Position numbers and translations under genes: made by a program. A DNA stretch of 47,947 nucleotides from Firm-08 sp045541535. Its GTDB lineage: Bacteria; Bacillota; Clostridia; Oscillospirales; QAKW01. Positions 40,110 to 47,818 of the stretch are shown piece by piece (the stretch's first letter is position 1; each line of letters starts with the position of its first letter). Where the stretch lies: NCBI GenBank assembly GCA_045541535.1, contig JAZQJG010000069.1, positions 1 to 47,947 on the forward strand, given 5' to 3'. Below the pieces are notes generated by a model. The model worked only from the letters and a program-made list of their open reading frames with translations, did no database searches and was not told where the DNA came from.

Positions 40110-41597
40110 ATGCTCAACAAATACTATCTGGGTATCGACCAAGGAACCACCGGTACCACCGCCATTTTATTTGACGAAAACTTTGTGGCCGCCAGCCGCG
40201 GCTATTGCGAGACCCCCTGCTATTACCCCGCTCCGGGCTTGGTGGAGCATAAGGCAGAGGAGCTGCTGTACAGCGTAAAGAAAGCAGTCAGCGCCGCCCT
40301 GAAATTTGCCGATGCGGTGGCAAGCGACGTAACCTGTATCGGCATTGACCACGAGGGGGAAAGCGTATTAATGTGGGACGCCGAAACGGGGCAGGCTATC
40401 TCCCCGGTGATCACCTGGCAGGACCAGCGCACCGTGGCCGCCGCCCAGCAATTGGAGCAGACCCACGGCAAGCTGATCTATGACAAAACGGCCCTGCACT
40501 CGGACTGTTATTTTTCCGCCACAAAACTGCAATGGATGATACAAAATCTGCCACAGGCGGCCGCTCTGCGGGAGCAGGGACGGCTGATGGCCGGCAACCC
40601 CGATGCGTGGCTGTTATGGAATCTCACCGGCGGCAAGGCCTTTGCCACCGATGCCTCCACCGCCTCCCGCACCCAGTTGTGCGACGTGCGCAAGGGATGC
40701 TGGGATGAGGCGTTGTTGGAATTGTACGGCCTGCAGGGCGTCCGTCTGCCCCAGATCCGTGATTCCGCCGCCCCCTTCGGGATAAGCGATCCCGACGCCT
40801 TTTTGGGAATCAAGGCCCCCATCAACGCCCTGATGTGCGATCAGCAGGCGGCGCTGTTGGGACAGGGCTGTTTACAGCCCGGTATGCTGAAAACCACCTA
40901 TGGCACCGGTTGCTTTATGCTGATGAACACCGGTGAGAGCCCCGTGCTCTCGGACAGCGGACTGCTGACCACCGTGGCCTGGCAGTTGGAGGGCAAGCGT
41001 ACCTATGCTCTGGACGGCGGTATCCATATCGCCGGCGCCGCCACCCAGTGGTTGCGGGACGGGCTGGGAATCATTCGCGCCCCCCACGAAACCGGCGTAC
41101 TGGCTGAAAGCGTGAAGGATAACGGCGGCGTGTATTTCGTCCCCGCCTTTACCGGACTATCCGCCCCACACAGAGATAATTCCGCCACCGGTATGATCAT
41201 CGGCATCACCGGTGGTGTGACCAAAGCGCACATCGCCCGCGCCACCCTGGAATCCACCGCCTATCAGGTGTGTGATCTGCTGGCGGCCATCCGACAGGAC
41301 GTGGGTCATCCCGTCACCCTGATGCGCTGTGACGGCGGCGCCACCGCCAACGAATTTTTGATGCAGTTTCAGGCGGATATCTCCGGCATCCCGCTGGAGA
41401 TTCCCGGTCAGAAGGACACCACCGCTCTGGGCGCAGCCTTTTTGGCGGCCCACGGCGCCGGCAAAGCGGAGTTGGATCAACTCAGCACCCTGCACAAGCA
41501 TTGCCGCCGCTATGAACCCCGTATGAGTGAGGATCAGCGGCAAACCCTGCTGACCCGTTGGAAGCAGGCAGTGGAGCGCTGTCGGGGCTGGAACTAA
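40110..41597 (+). CDS. FGGY-family carbohydrate kinase, glycerol-kinase-like
   Basis: The 495-residue kinase has the ATPase-type fold of glycerol kinase: GIDQGTTGTTAILFD (8-22), TWQDQRT near 100, YFSATKLQWM with the conserved Tyr near 139, ASTASRTQL, CDQQAALLGQG with the catalytic Asp near 245, TYGTGCFMLMNTG, and the C-terminal DGGATANEFLMQFQADISG. Where E. coli GlpK has Arg83-Glu84 contacting glycerol, this protein has Gly83-Glu84, so its substrate may not be glycerol. I chose ATG 40110 (AGGAG 8 bp upstream); in-frame codons from 40065 overlap the HAD gene. It is cotranscribed with the HAD and closed by a terminator. Confidence 0.9.
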   Translation: MLNKYYLGIDQGTTGTTAILFDENFVAASRGYCETPCYYPAPGLVEHKAEELLYSVKKAVSAALKFADAVASDVTCIGIDHEGESVLMWDAETGQAISPVITWQDQRTVAAAQQLEQTHGKLIYDKTALHSDCYFSATKLQWMIQNLPQAAALREQGRLMAGNPDAWLLWNLTGGKAFATDASTASRTQLCDVRKGCWDEALLELYGLQGVRLPQIRDSAAPFGISDPDAFLGIKAPINALMCDQQAALLGQGCLQPGMLKTTYGTGCFMLMNTGESPVLSDSGLLTTVAWQLEGKRTYALDGGIHIAGAATQWLRDGLGIIRAPHETGVLAESVKDNGGVYFVPAFTGLSAPHRDNSATGMIIGITGGVTKAHIARATLESTAYQVCDLLAAIRQDVGHPVTLMRCDGGATANEFLMQFQADISGIPLEIPGQKDTTALGAAFLAAHGAGKAELDQLSTLHKHCRRYEPRMSEDQRQTLLTRWKQAVERCRGWN

Positions 41598-41598
41598 A

Positions 41599-41640
41599 AA
41601 AACGGCGTATGCACCGAGTGCATACTCCGTTTTGATTTAT
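41599..41640 (+). terminator. Bidirectional terminator between FGGY kinase and secG
   Basis: AACGG-C-GTATGCAC pairs with GTGCATAC-T-CCGTT around a CGA loop, with A- and T-rich flanks for both directions. Confidence 0.9.
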
Positions 41641-41641
41641 C

Positions 41642-41890
41642 TTAGCCGATCAGGTTCATAGCGATGATCACGCCGACCAAAATGATGGAAACGATAATGG
41701 TAATTTTGGCCAGAATCGCATCACGACCACGCTTTTGGTTTTTATTGAAATAGCTCTCGGCATCGGCAGCGTTACCGCCGGCCATGGCTCCCAGACCGTC
41801 GTTCTTACCCTGCTGGATCATAATCACGACCATGATCACAACGCTCAAAACGATGGCGGCAGCGCCCAAAATAATCTGTGCAATACTCAT
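41642..41890 (-). CDS. secG: Preprotein translocase subunit SecG
   Basis: The 82-residue membrane protein has two transmembrane segments (about 4-24 and 58-80) separated by a polar loop with the conserved GLGAMAGG region and Asn/Lys-rich stretch. SecG joins SecY and SecE in the translocon and aids export, relevant to the many signal-peptide proteins nearby. I start at ATG 41890; an in-frame GTG three codons upstream overlaps the AAAGGTG ribosome site and is less likely. Its own promoter lies at 41942-41970. The usual clostridial neighbours rnr and smpB are absent. Confidence 0.93.
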   Translation of the reverse strand: MSIAQIILGAAAIVLSVVIMVVIMIQQGKNDGLGAMAGGNAADAESYFNKNQKRGRDAILAKITIIVSIILVGVIIAMNLIG

Positions 41891-41941
41891 TTTTATCACC
41901 TTTCTATTTTAAAAAACAAAATTTTACAATAACGCACGAAT

Positions 41942-41970
41942 ATCATACCATACCCTGCCACAGAATGCAA
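41942..41970 (-). promoter_or_regulatory. Sigma-A promoter for secG
   Basis: On the minus strand TTGCAT (41970-41965) and TATGAT (41947-41942) are 17 bp apart. Confidence 0.75.
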
Positions 41971-42015
41971 GGTTTTTTTAAACTTTGGCAGTACAATAAT
42001 TTTACGTACCCATAC

Positions 42016-42099
42016 TTTTCCACACCAAAAAAGTCGGTTTTACGGGGTTTTGGGCGATTTTGACCCGAGTTTTTCACCTTTTCCACAGACTTTTCCACA
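42016..42099 (+). promoter_or_regulatory. Cluster of three DnaA-box-like sites
   Basis: TTTTCCACA, which fits the DnaA-box consensus TTWTNCACA, occurs at 42016-42024, 42079-42087 and 42091-42099, all in the same orientation. A one-mismatch box on the other strand lies at 42128-42136, and an AT-rich tract follows (42134-42170). The ~300-bp gap 41891-42188 has no gene. It could be an origin-like or DnaA-titration/regulatory site. dnaA, dnaN and rpmH are not in the window. Confidence 0.55.
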
Positions 42100-42188
42100 G
42101 AATTTATGTAAACCAAATTTCCGTCAATGTGTAGAAAAATATATTTTTTACCAAAAACTATTGACTTTTTTGCGCCGGTAAAGACCCG

Positions 42189-42950
42189 TCAGGCGATGAC
42201 GCGGATCTGCCGCAACACCCGCAACAGGATATACCAGCCGGCCAGCACACCGCTGAAAATCAGGGTAACGATATAGCCACTGCCCCAGCCCAATTGCAGT
42301 ACGCCCCAATAGGCGGCAAAAATAGCTACCACGCTGAGATTTTTCCAGCAGGAAATACCCTTCTTTTTCCAAAAATACAACATCAGCAGGGCGGCCGCCG
42401 CCAGCACCACCCAGCCCACGGTATAGGCATCCCCATGGGCCAACAGCCGAGTGGGAATGGTCAGCTGACGGGTGTTATAGTAGGTCTGAAAGGTCCCCAT
42501 CATCCCCAGCCCCGCCGTGGCGCACAAAAAGCCGAATCGCAAAAAGTCGGCGCCCTGATCCACAGCGGTAACGTATAAAATATAGTGCAGGATCAGCATT
42601 ACGTAAATAATGGGGGCGGTGTAGGTCCAGAATTCTACGGGACGGGTCAGGGCCAGCAACAGATGAGCGCTGGCGGCGCTGGCGCAAAGATAGCACCAAA
42701 AATCCATCCCCCAGGGTTGGGTACCCCGCAGAGCGCCCGCCTTTTGCTGTTTTTTCCACAACAGCAGGGTGAGCACAAAGGCCGCCAGCAATACACCGGC
42801 GGTGACGTATACCAAAAAGTCCACCGCTCTGTACAGCCGACGCACGCCCCAGACGCTGAAGATCATCAGCGCATACAAAAACAATGCCACCACGCTTTGG
42901 GTGATGTGCACCTCCTGGACGTTATATTTAACCGTTTTATTTTTCGCCAT
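42189..42950 (-). CDS. Polytopic membrane protein of unknown function
   Basis: I do not recognise this 253-residue protein. It has a short basic N-terminus (about 1-16) and about eight hydrophobic segments (roughly 18-36, 44-64, 80-102, 108-128, 135-152, 176-192, 203-220, 224-242), with KK or RR clusters between them that suggest cytoplasmic loops. No signal peptide cleavage site, catalytic motif or repeat is evident. Its start overlaps the end of rsmE by 14 bp, so it is translationally coupled to the prmA-rsmE ribosome-modification pair. That link may be only transcriptional. No clear terminator follows at 42160-42188. Confidence 0.8.
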   Translation of the reverse strand: MAKNKTVKYNVQEVHITQSVVALFLYALMIFSVWGVRRLYRAVDFLVYVTAGVLLAAFVLTLLLWKKQQKAGALRGTQPWGMDFWCYLCASAASAHLLLALTRPVEFWTYTAPIIYVMLILHYILYVTAVDQGADFLRFGFLCATAGLGMMGTFQTYYNTRQLTIPTRLLAHGDAYTVGWVVLAAAALLMLYFWKKKGISCWKNLSVVAIFAAYWGVLQLGWGSGYIVTLIFSGVLAGWYILLRVLRQIRVIA

Positions 42951-43680
42951 GGCTTACTTCCTCCGTTTGATGTTTGTAAAATAGCACGGGCAGCACGTAG
43001 GCGGCCGCATTTTCCGTGCGCAGGATACGGGTGCCCAGCGTGACGGCAGGAATGTCCGCCTGCTCCCACAGCGCGGCCTCCTCCTCTGCCAGTCCACCCT
43101 CCGAGCCGATGAGAAAAGCATATTCCTCGCCGGCGGGCAGATTGGCCAATGATCTTGTTTGCTCCTTTTCATAGCAAACGAAGGCGCCGGGCAGATGGGC
43201 AAGAGCGGCCACCGCCTCTTTAATATCCATAATGGGAGCGATCTCGGGCACCAACCCTCTGCCGCTTTGCTTGGCGGCGGCCAGAGCGATCTTGCGCCAA
43301 CGCTCCAGTTTTTTCTCCCCTTGCTCGGGTCGGGCCACGCAGAAGCGGGACAACACCGGTACGATGCGGTAAACTCCCATCTCCACGCAACGGGTGATGA
43401 TCTGTTCCATCTTCTCACCCTTGGCAATACATTGATAAAGGGTAACGCGAGGTCCGTTTTCCGCCGCACTGGGCGCAGAGCGCTCCACGGTCAGTCTGGC
43501 CGCCTCCTTGTCAAAAGCGGCGCAACGGCAAAAGTAGTCGGTCCCCTTTCCGTCACAGACCTCCACCTGCTCCCCCACACGGGCGCGGAGCACACGGGCC
43601 AGATGATGAAAATTCTCTCCCCGCAGAAGGATCTCGTTTTGCTGAATACTGTCCTCAGCGCTCAGGAAAAATCGGCTCAC
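42937..43680 (-). CDS. rsmE: 16S rRNA m3U1498 methyltransferase
   Basis: The 247-residue protein is a SPOUT methyltransferase with an N-terminal PUA-like domain (SRFFLSAED, then HHLARVLRARVGEQVEVCDGKG at about 25-46) and a trefoil-knot C-terminal domain. The knot carries GSEGGLAEEE (near 196-205) and LGTRILRTENAAAYVLPVL (about 219-237), which bind SAM. It methylates U1498 of 16S rRNA. I start at GTG 43680, which overlaps the prmA stop as GTGA and has AAGGA upstream. The longer open frame into prmA adds residues with no family counterpart. Confidence 0.95.
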   Translation of the reverse strand: MSRFFLSAEDSIQQNEILLRGENFHHLARVLRARVGEQVEVCDGKGTDYFCRCAAFDKEAARLTVERSAPSAAENGPRVTLYQCIAKGEKMEQIITRCVEMGVYRIVPVLSRFCVARPEQGEKKLERWRKIALAAAKQSGRGLVPEIAPIMDIKEAVAALAHLPGAFVCYEKEQTRSLANLPAGEEYAFLIGSEGGLAEEEAALWEQADIPAVTLGTRILRTENAAAYVLPVLFYKHQTEEVSHGEK

Positions 43681-44633
43681 TTGGCTCCATCCTTTCCGCA
43701 GACCAACGCACTCCAGCCCCGCTTGGTCTGCTCCTGCAGAATGCAAAAGCCGTGGGCCGTTGCCGCCTGACGGATCTCCTCGGTGCGCCCCTCAATAATC
43801 CCGGACAAAATCAGACGACCGTCCTCTTTCATAAAAGCGCCGATGTCACCCAACAGCATCTTGATCACGTCGGCCACGATATTGGCGCACACCACGTCGT
43901 AGGTACCACTGACCTTTTCCACCAGATCGCCGGCCATAAATTCACACTTATCTTCCACGCCGTTGCGCGCGGCGTTCTCACCGCCGGCCTTGACCGCCAG
44001 TTGATCAATATCCACACCCACGTTGCGTTCGGCGCCCAACAGCAGGGCGGCAATGCCCAGAATACCACTGCCACAGCCCACGTCCAGTACCTGCTTGCCC
44101 TGTAGCTCCATCTCGGACAAAAAGCCCAGACACAGCGCAGTGGTTTCGTGACTGCCGGTACCGAAGGCGGCGCCGGGATCCATCCACAGCACCTTTTGCT
44201 CCGGCAGGGCCTCAAATTCCTCCCACACCGGCACCACCGCCAGCTTGTCGCTGATGACGATGGGTTTGTAATACTGTTTCCAGGTGTCGGTCCATTGACT
44301 GTCGTCCCGTTCCTCCAGGGTGATCTCCAGCGAGCCGTAGAGTTCTGCCAGCTCACTTTTTCCCAACTCACTCATTCCGTCACGAATGAGGGCGAAGGAG
44401 GCCAGCCCCTGCTCGTTATCGGGCAGATAGATGCGGATCACACTCTCTGCCTGCCGCAGTTGCAACAGCTCGTCGTCCACGTAATCCCAATGGGGGGTGG
44501 TGGTTTCCAAAAACTCTTCAAAGTCCCGACTGTCCACCACCTCGAAGCCGCCGACACCCAGCGCAATGAGTACGTTGCTCACCGCCTCGATTCCGGCGGA
44601 GGTGGTATGAATGGTAATTTCTCTGTATTTCAT
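43677..44633 (-). CDS. prmA: Ribosomal protein L11 methyltransferase
   Basis: The 318-residue enzyme methylates ribosomal protein L11 using SAM. The N-terminal substrate-binding domain (about 1-115) is followed by a Rossmann methyltransferase: DPGAAFGTGSHETTALCL (about 156-173), VLDVGCGSGILGIAALLLGA (about 186-205) and the catalytic-site ANIVADVI (near 252). The start is ATG 44633, after GGAGAGGATT. It is the first gene of the prmA-rsmE-membrane protein operon. The prmA-rsmE pair is common in Firmicutes, often downstream of dnaJ, which is not present here. Confidence 0.96.
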   Translation of the reverse strand: MKYREITIHTTSAGIEAVSNVLIALGVGGFEVVDSRDFEEFLETTTPHWDYVDDELLQLRQAESVIRIYLPDNEQGLASFALIRDGMSELGKSELAELYGSLEITLEERDDSQWTDTWKQYYKPIVISDKLAVVPVWEEFEALPEQKVLWMDPGAAFGTGSHETTALCLGFLSEMELQGKQVLDVGCGSGILGIAALLLGAERNVGVDIDQLAVKAGGENAARNGVEDKCEFMAGDLVEKVSGTYDVVCANIVADVIKMLLGDIGAFMKEDGRLILSGIIEGRTEEIRQAATAHGFCILQEQTKRGWSALVCGKDGAK

Positions 44634-44648
44634 AATCCTCTCCAAAAA

Positions 44649-44688
44649 TCAAAAATATCTGCTGAAGGTTATACAGCAGATATTTTAT
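44649..44688 (-). terminator. Terminator after sugar ABC operon, overlapping prmA promoter
   Basis: AAATATCTGCTG pairs with CAGCAGATATTT around a 9-nt loop, followed on the minus strand by TTTTTGATTTTT. The prmA -10 hexamer lies in its first arm. Confidence 0.8.
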
Positions 44689-44710
44689 CATATTTTTTAA
44701 AAATATACAA
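44682..44710 (-). promoter_or_regulatory. Probable promoter for prmA operon
   Basis: On the minus strand TTGTAT (44710-44705) and TAAAAT (44687-44682) are 17 bp apart. The start of transcription would fall inside the preceding hairpin. Confidence 0.55.
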
Positions 44711-44713
44711 GAC

Positions 44714-45559
44714 CTATCCTTTAACTGCTCCCGCCATTACCCCTTTAATGATATATTTCTGGCAGGTGAAATAGAAAATCACGATGGGCAGGATGCTGAG
44801 CAGGATCAGGGCCATAATGGCGCCGATGTCCCGTTGACCGTAACTGCCGTTGAGATATTGGATATGAATGGGAATGGTTTTAAATTCTCCCAGATCCAGC
44901 ACCAGATAGGGTAGCAGATAGTCGTTCCAGATCCACATAGTCTGCAAAATGGCCACCGAGATCAGGGTGGGCCGCATAATGGGCAATACCACACCGAAAA
45001 AGGTGCGAGGTACGCTACAGCCGTCAATGGAGGCGGCCTCCTCTATCTCCAGCGGCATCCCTTTGACAAAGCCGCTGAACATAAATACCGCCAGCCCCGC
45101 CCCGAAGCCCAGATACACCACGGGAATGGTCCACGGTGTGTTGAGCCCCAGCTCATCCGCCGTTTTGGAAAGGGTGTACATCACCATCTGGAAGGGCACG
45201 ATCATGGAAAAGACAAAGGCCAGATACAGCCCCCGACACACCCGGGTATTCCGTCTGGCCAAAAACCAGGCGCACATAGAGGTGCACAGCAAAATCAACC
45301 CCACCGACAGCAGGGTGATCACAAAGCTGAAGAGCACCGATTTGTAAAAGGGGTAATTGCCGAAGGTCATACCGGTGATATAGTTTTCCGCCCCCACAAA
45401 GCTCTCCCCGTCCGGCAGGGCAAAGGGGCGGGCGGAGATGCCCGCCTTGCTCTTAAACGAGTTGATCAGCACCACCGCCAACGGCCAGAGATAAACGACG
45501 CTGAGGGCCGCAAAGACAAGGCTGAGCAGCCATTTTTTGACCGAGATGTGTGTTCTCAT
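44714..45559 (-). CDS. Sugar ABC transporter permease, MalG-like (CUT1)
   Basis: The 281-residue protein has six transmembrane segments and the binding-protein-dependent transport domain. The EAA loop reads EEAASIDGCSVPRTFFGVVLPIMRPT (written in part: EEAASIDG at about 177-184, then VLPIMRP), which contacts the ATPase. It should pair with the MalF-like permease encoded just upstream, with which it overlaps by ATGA, and with the lipoprotein at 46429-47733. No ATP-binding gene is present; CUT1 systems in Firmicutes often share a multi-purpose ATPase of the MsmX type encoded elsewhere. Confidence 0.94.
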   Translation of the reverse strand: MRTHISVKKWLLSLVFAALSVVYLWPLAVVLINSFKSKAGISARPFALPDGESFVGAENYITGMTFGNYPFYKSVLFSFVITLLSVGLILLCTSMCAWFLARRNTRVCRGLYLAFVFSMIVPFQMVMYTLSKTADELGLNTPWTIPVVYLGFGAGLAVFMFSGFVKGMPLEIEEAASIDGCSVPRTFFGVVLPIMRPTLISVAILQTMWIWNDYLLPYLVLDLGEFKTIPIHIQYLNGSYGQRDIGAIMALILLSILPIVIFYFTCQKYIIKGVMAGAVKG

Positions 45560-46425
45560 TGCTGCACCTCCCGTTTCCCCGTCCAGCGAAGCTGTAGCAG
45601 GGCGATCACCGCCACCAGTGCGGAAAAGAGCACCGCCTTGGCCTGCCCCACGCCACGGGCGGCGGCACTGCTGTAAAAGGTATTATAAATATTCAGCGCC
45701 AGCATCTCGGTAAGATAGACGGTGCCGCCGCCCTCCGTCAGCCGTCCCGGCGCGCCGCCGGTGAGGGCCAGATTTTGATCAAAGAGTTTAAAGGCCCCGG
45801 TGAGGGTGAGAAAGGTGCAGATGGTGATGGAGGGCACCACCATGGGCAGGGTGATCCGCCGCAGGATCTGCCAGCCGGTGGCGCCGTCGATACGGGCCGC
45901 CTCGTAGAGGCTGTCCGGCACGCTCTGCAGTCCGGCAATATAAATTACCATCATATAGCCCACCTGTTGCCACGCTGTCAGAATCACCAGACCCCAAAAG
46001 CCGTATTTCGCCTCCAATGCCAGGGCGGTCCCATAACGGGCAAGAATACCGTTGAGAATGAGCTGCCAGATATACCCCAGCACGATGCCACCGATGAGAT
46101 TGGGGCTGAAAAACACCGTGCGGAAAAGATTACTGCCCGGTAGCCCTCGGGTCAACAGCCGTGCAATGGTAAAGGCGCTGATATTGATGACCAATACGCT
46201 CACCACCGCAAAGGCGGCGGTGAGCAAAAAGGAATAGAGAAAGCCCTCGTCTGCCAGCGCCGTCCGATAATTGGCAAGGCCCACCCATTCGGCGTCCCCC
46301 ACCGTCACAAAGCGGCAAAAGGACAGGTAAAGTCCCCTGCAAAAGGGCCAGACAAAGCCCACGGAAAAGGCCGCCAGCGTGGGCCAGAGAAAGAGCGGCG
46401 CCCAGCGTCGCAACTGCTTGTTCAT
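45556..46425 (-). CDS. Sugar ABC transporter permease, MalF-like (CUT1)
   Basis: The 289-residue protein has about six transmembrane segments, with the first near 12-34 after a basic tail. Its EAA loop (LYEAARIDGATGWQ, then RRITLPMVVPS, about 175-199) is typical of the MalF/UgpA partner in CUT1 importers. It forms a heterodimer with the MalG-like permease, whose start overlaps its stop by four bases, and it starts 3 bp after the binding-protein gene. The oligosaccharide carried cannot be read from the permeases. Confidence 0.94.
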   Translation of the reverse strand: MNKQLRRWAPLFLWPTLAAFSVGFVWPFCRGLYLSFCRFVTVGDAEWVGLANYRTALADEGFLYSFLLTAAFAVVSVLVINISAFTIARLLTRGLPGSNLFRTVFFSPNLIGGIVLGYIWQLILNGILARYGTALALEAKYGFWGLVILTAWQQVGYMMVIYIAGLQSVPDSLYEAARIDGATGWQILRRITLPMVVPSITICTFLTLTGAFKLFDQNLALTGGAPGRLTEGGGTVYLTEMLALNIYNTFYSSAAARGVGQAKAVLFSALVAVIALLQLRWTGKREVQQ

Positions 46426-46428
46426 AGC

Positions 46429-47733
46429 TTAGGAGTGGGCCTTTTTGTATTCGCTTTCCCAGCCGTCCACAAAGGCCTTTTCCACGTCCGCCCAGCTTCC
46501 CTTACCGGCGGCGTATTGGGTCAGGGCGGTGCCCACCCCGCTTTTCCAATTGTCCGAGGGAATGGTGGAAAAGCTCCAGCTTACCGGCTTTTTGCCCGCT
46601 TCGAGCATTTCGTCGGCAATGCGCACCAGAGGGTTTTCCGCCTGCTTTGCCATCTTAAAGGGAGCCACAAAGCCCATATCCTCCGCCAGGGCCCGTGTTC
46701 CCTTTTCGTCCGTTACCAGCCACTCCAAAAAGTCCAGGGTCGCCTTGCGGTCGGCCTCGCTTGCCTTGGCGCTGACACACCAATAGTTTTCCGAGCCGGT
46801 ACACAGCCCCTGCTCCTCTTCTCCGGCCACGCCGATATAGATGGGCAGCATTCCCAGCTCCTCATCCTCCAGCCCCACGCCGTCTTCTTCCTTCAGGCCA
46901 CTATATTCCCAAGTACCGTTCTGGTAAAATACCGCCTTGCCGGTCTTAAACTCCGTCTGGGCGTCGGTACCGGTCTTGCCGGAGAGCGCGGTGGGCGGCA
47001 CGGTGGCGTTGTTGATATACAAATCCCAGATCTTTTTATAGCCGTCCAGATACCGCCCCTCGATCTTGTCGGTGGCGGTGATGTTTTTATCGGTGTATTC
47101 GTAATAGATGGGCAGGTTTGCCAGATGGTTTTTAAATCGCCAGTCGGAGCTGGCATCCATCCCCGCCGAGGTAAAGGCGCCCTCTACCCCCAGTTCTTCC
47201 TTATGAGCCTGGATCTCCCGCACCACCGTGGAAAAACGGTCAAAATTATGGATGTCCTCCACCCGCTTTACCGTGGAAAAATCCGAATCAAAATATTTTT
47301 TCAGCAAGGTTTTATTATAAATGATGCCATAGGTCTCCACCGCATAGGCCACGCCGTATACCTTGCCGTCCTCCTTCAGCGCAAAGCTCTCGTCGGTGAG
47401 CTCCTTGTAAACGGCGGTATCCGACAGATCCATACAATAGTTTTTCCAGCCGGCCAGCCCCACCGGTCCGTTGACCTGAAAGAGGGTGGGAGCGTCGCTC
47501 TTATCCATTTCGCTGGTCAGGGTTTGCTCATACTGTCCTTCTGCGGCGGTGAGCACCTCCACGGGCACTCCCGTCTCCTTGGTGTATTCCTCCGCCAACT
47601 GCTGCCACGCGGCATCCTGCTCGGGCTTGAAGTTGAGATAATATACCCGTCCCTCGGCGCCCCGTTTCCGACAGCCGCCAAAGGCTGTACACAACAGCGC
47701 CAACAGCAAACAAACAATCAGTTTTCGTTTCAT
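46429..47733 (-). CDS. Extracellular sugar-binding lipoprotein of CUT1 ABC importer
   Basis: The 434-residue protein begins MKRKLIVCLLLALLCTAFGGC, a lipoprotein signal with the lipobox Cys at residue 21, so it is anchored outside the membrane. The mature part has the family-1 solute-binding fold: VYYLNFKPEQDAAWQQLAEE at its start, TLFQVNGPVGLAGW near 90, and FYQNGTWEYSGL near 270. I start at ATG 47733, 8 bp after GGAGG; two other in-frame starts upstream are worse placed. It is the first gene of the importer operon. No good promoter hexamers are visible between it and the terminator at 47792-47818. No ATPase, hydrolase or regulator is linked. Confidence 0.93.
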   Translation of the reverse strand: MKRKLIVCLLLALLCTAFGGCRKRGAEGRVYYLNFKPEQDAAWQQLAEEYTKETGVPVEVLTAAEGQYEQTLTSEMDKSDAPTLFQVNGPVGLAGWKNYCMDLSDTAVYKELTDESFALKEDGKVYGVAYAVETYGIIYNKTLLKKYFDSDFSTVKRVEDIHNFDRFSTVVREIQAHKEELGVEGAFTSAGMDASSDWRFKNHLANLPIYYEYTDKNITATDKIEGRYLDGYKKIWDLYINNATVPPTALSGKTGTDAQTEFKTGKAVFYQNGTWEYSGLKEEDGVGLEDEELGMLPIYIGVAGEEEQGLCTGSENYWCVSAKASEADRKATLDFLEWLVTDEKGTRALAEDMGFVAPFKMAKQAENPLVRIADEMLEAGKKPVSWSFSTIPSDNWKSGVGTALTQYAAGKGSWADVEKAFVDGWESEYKKAHS

Positions 47734-47791
47734 ATTCATAACCTCCGGTAAATTTTCACCTTTAGTTTTTACAAACAAACGAAAACTATAC

Positions 47792-47818
47792 AAAAACGCC
47801 CTTTTTAAAAGGGCGGTG
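47792..47818 (-). terminator. Intrinsic terminator closing repeat copy 2
   Basis: On the minus strand CGCCCTTTT pairs with AAAAGGGCG and is followed by TTTTTG. The arm nearest the element is shared with copy 1 and the distal arm is unrelated in sequence, yet a terminator is kept. Confidence 0.85.

Noticed and set aside
41891..42188. Calling the spacer the chromosomal origin outright
   Set aside because: dnaA, dnaN and rpmH are absent, and the genes to the right run toward this spacer, not away from it. The DnaA-box-like sites are reported as a lead only.
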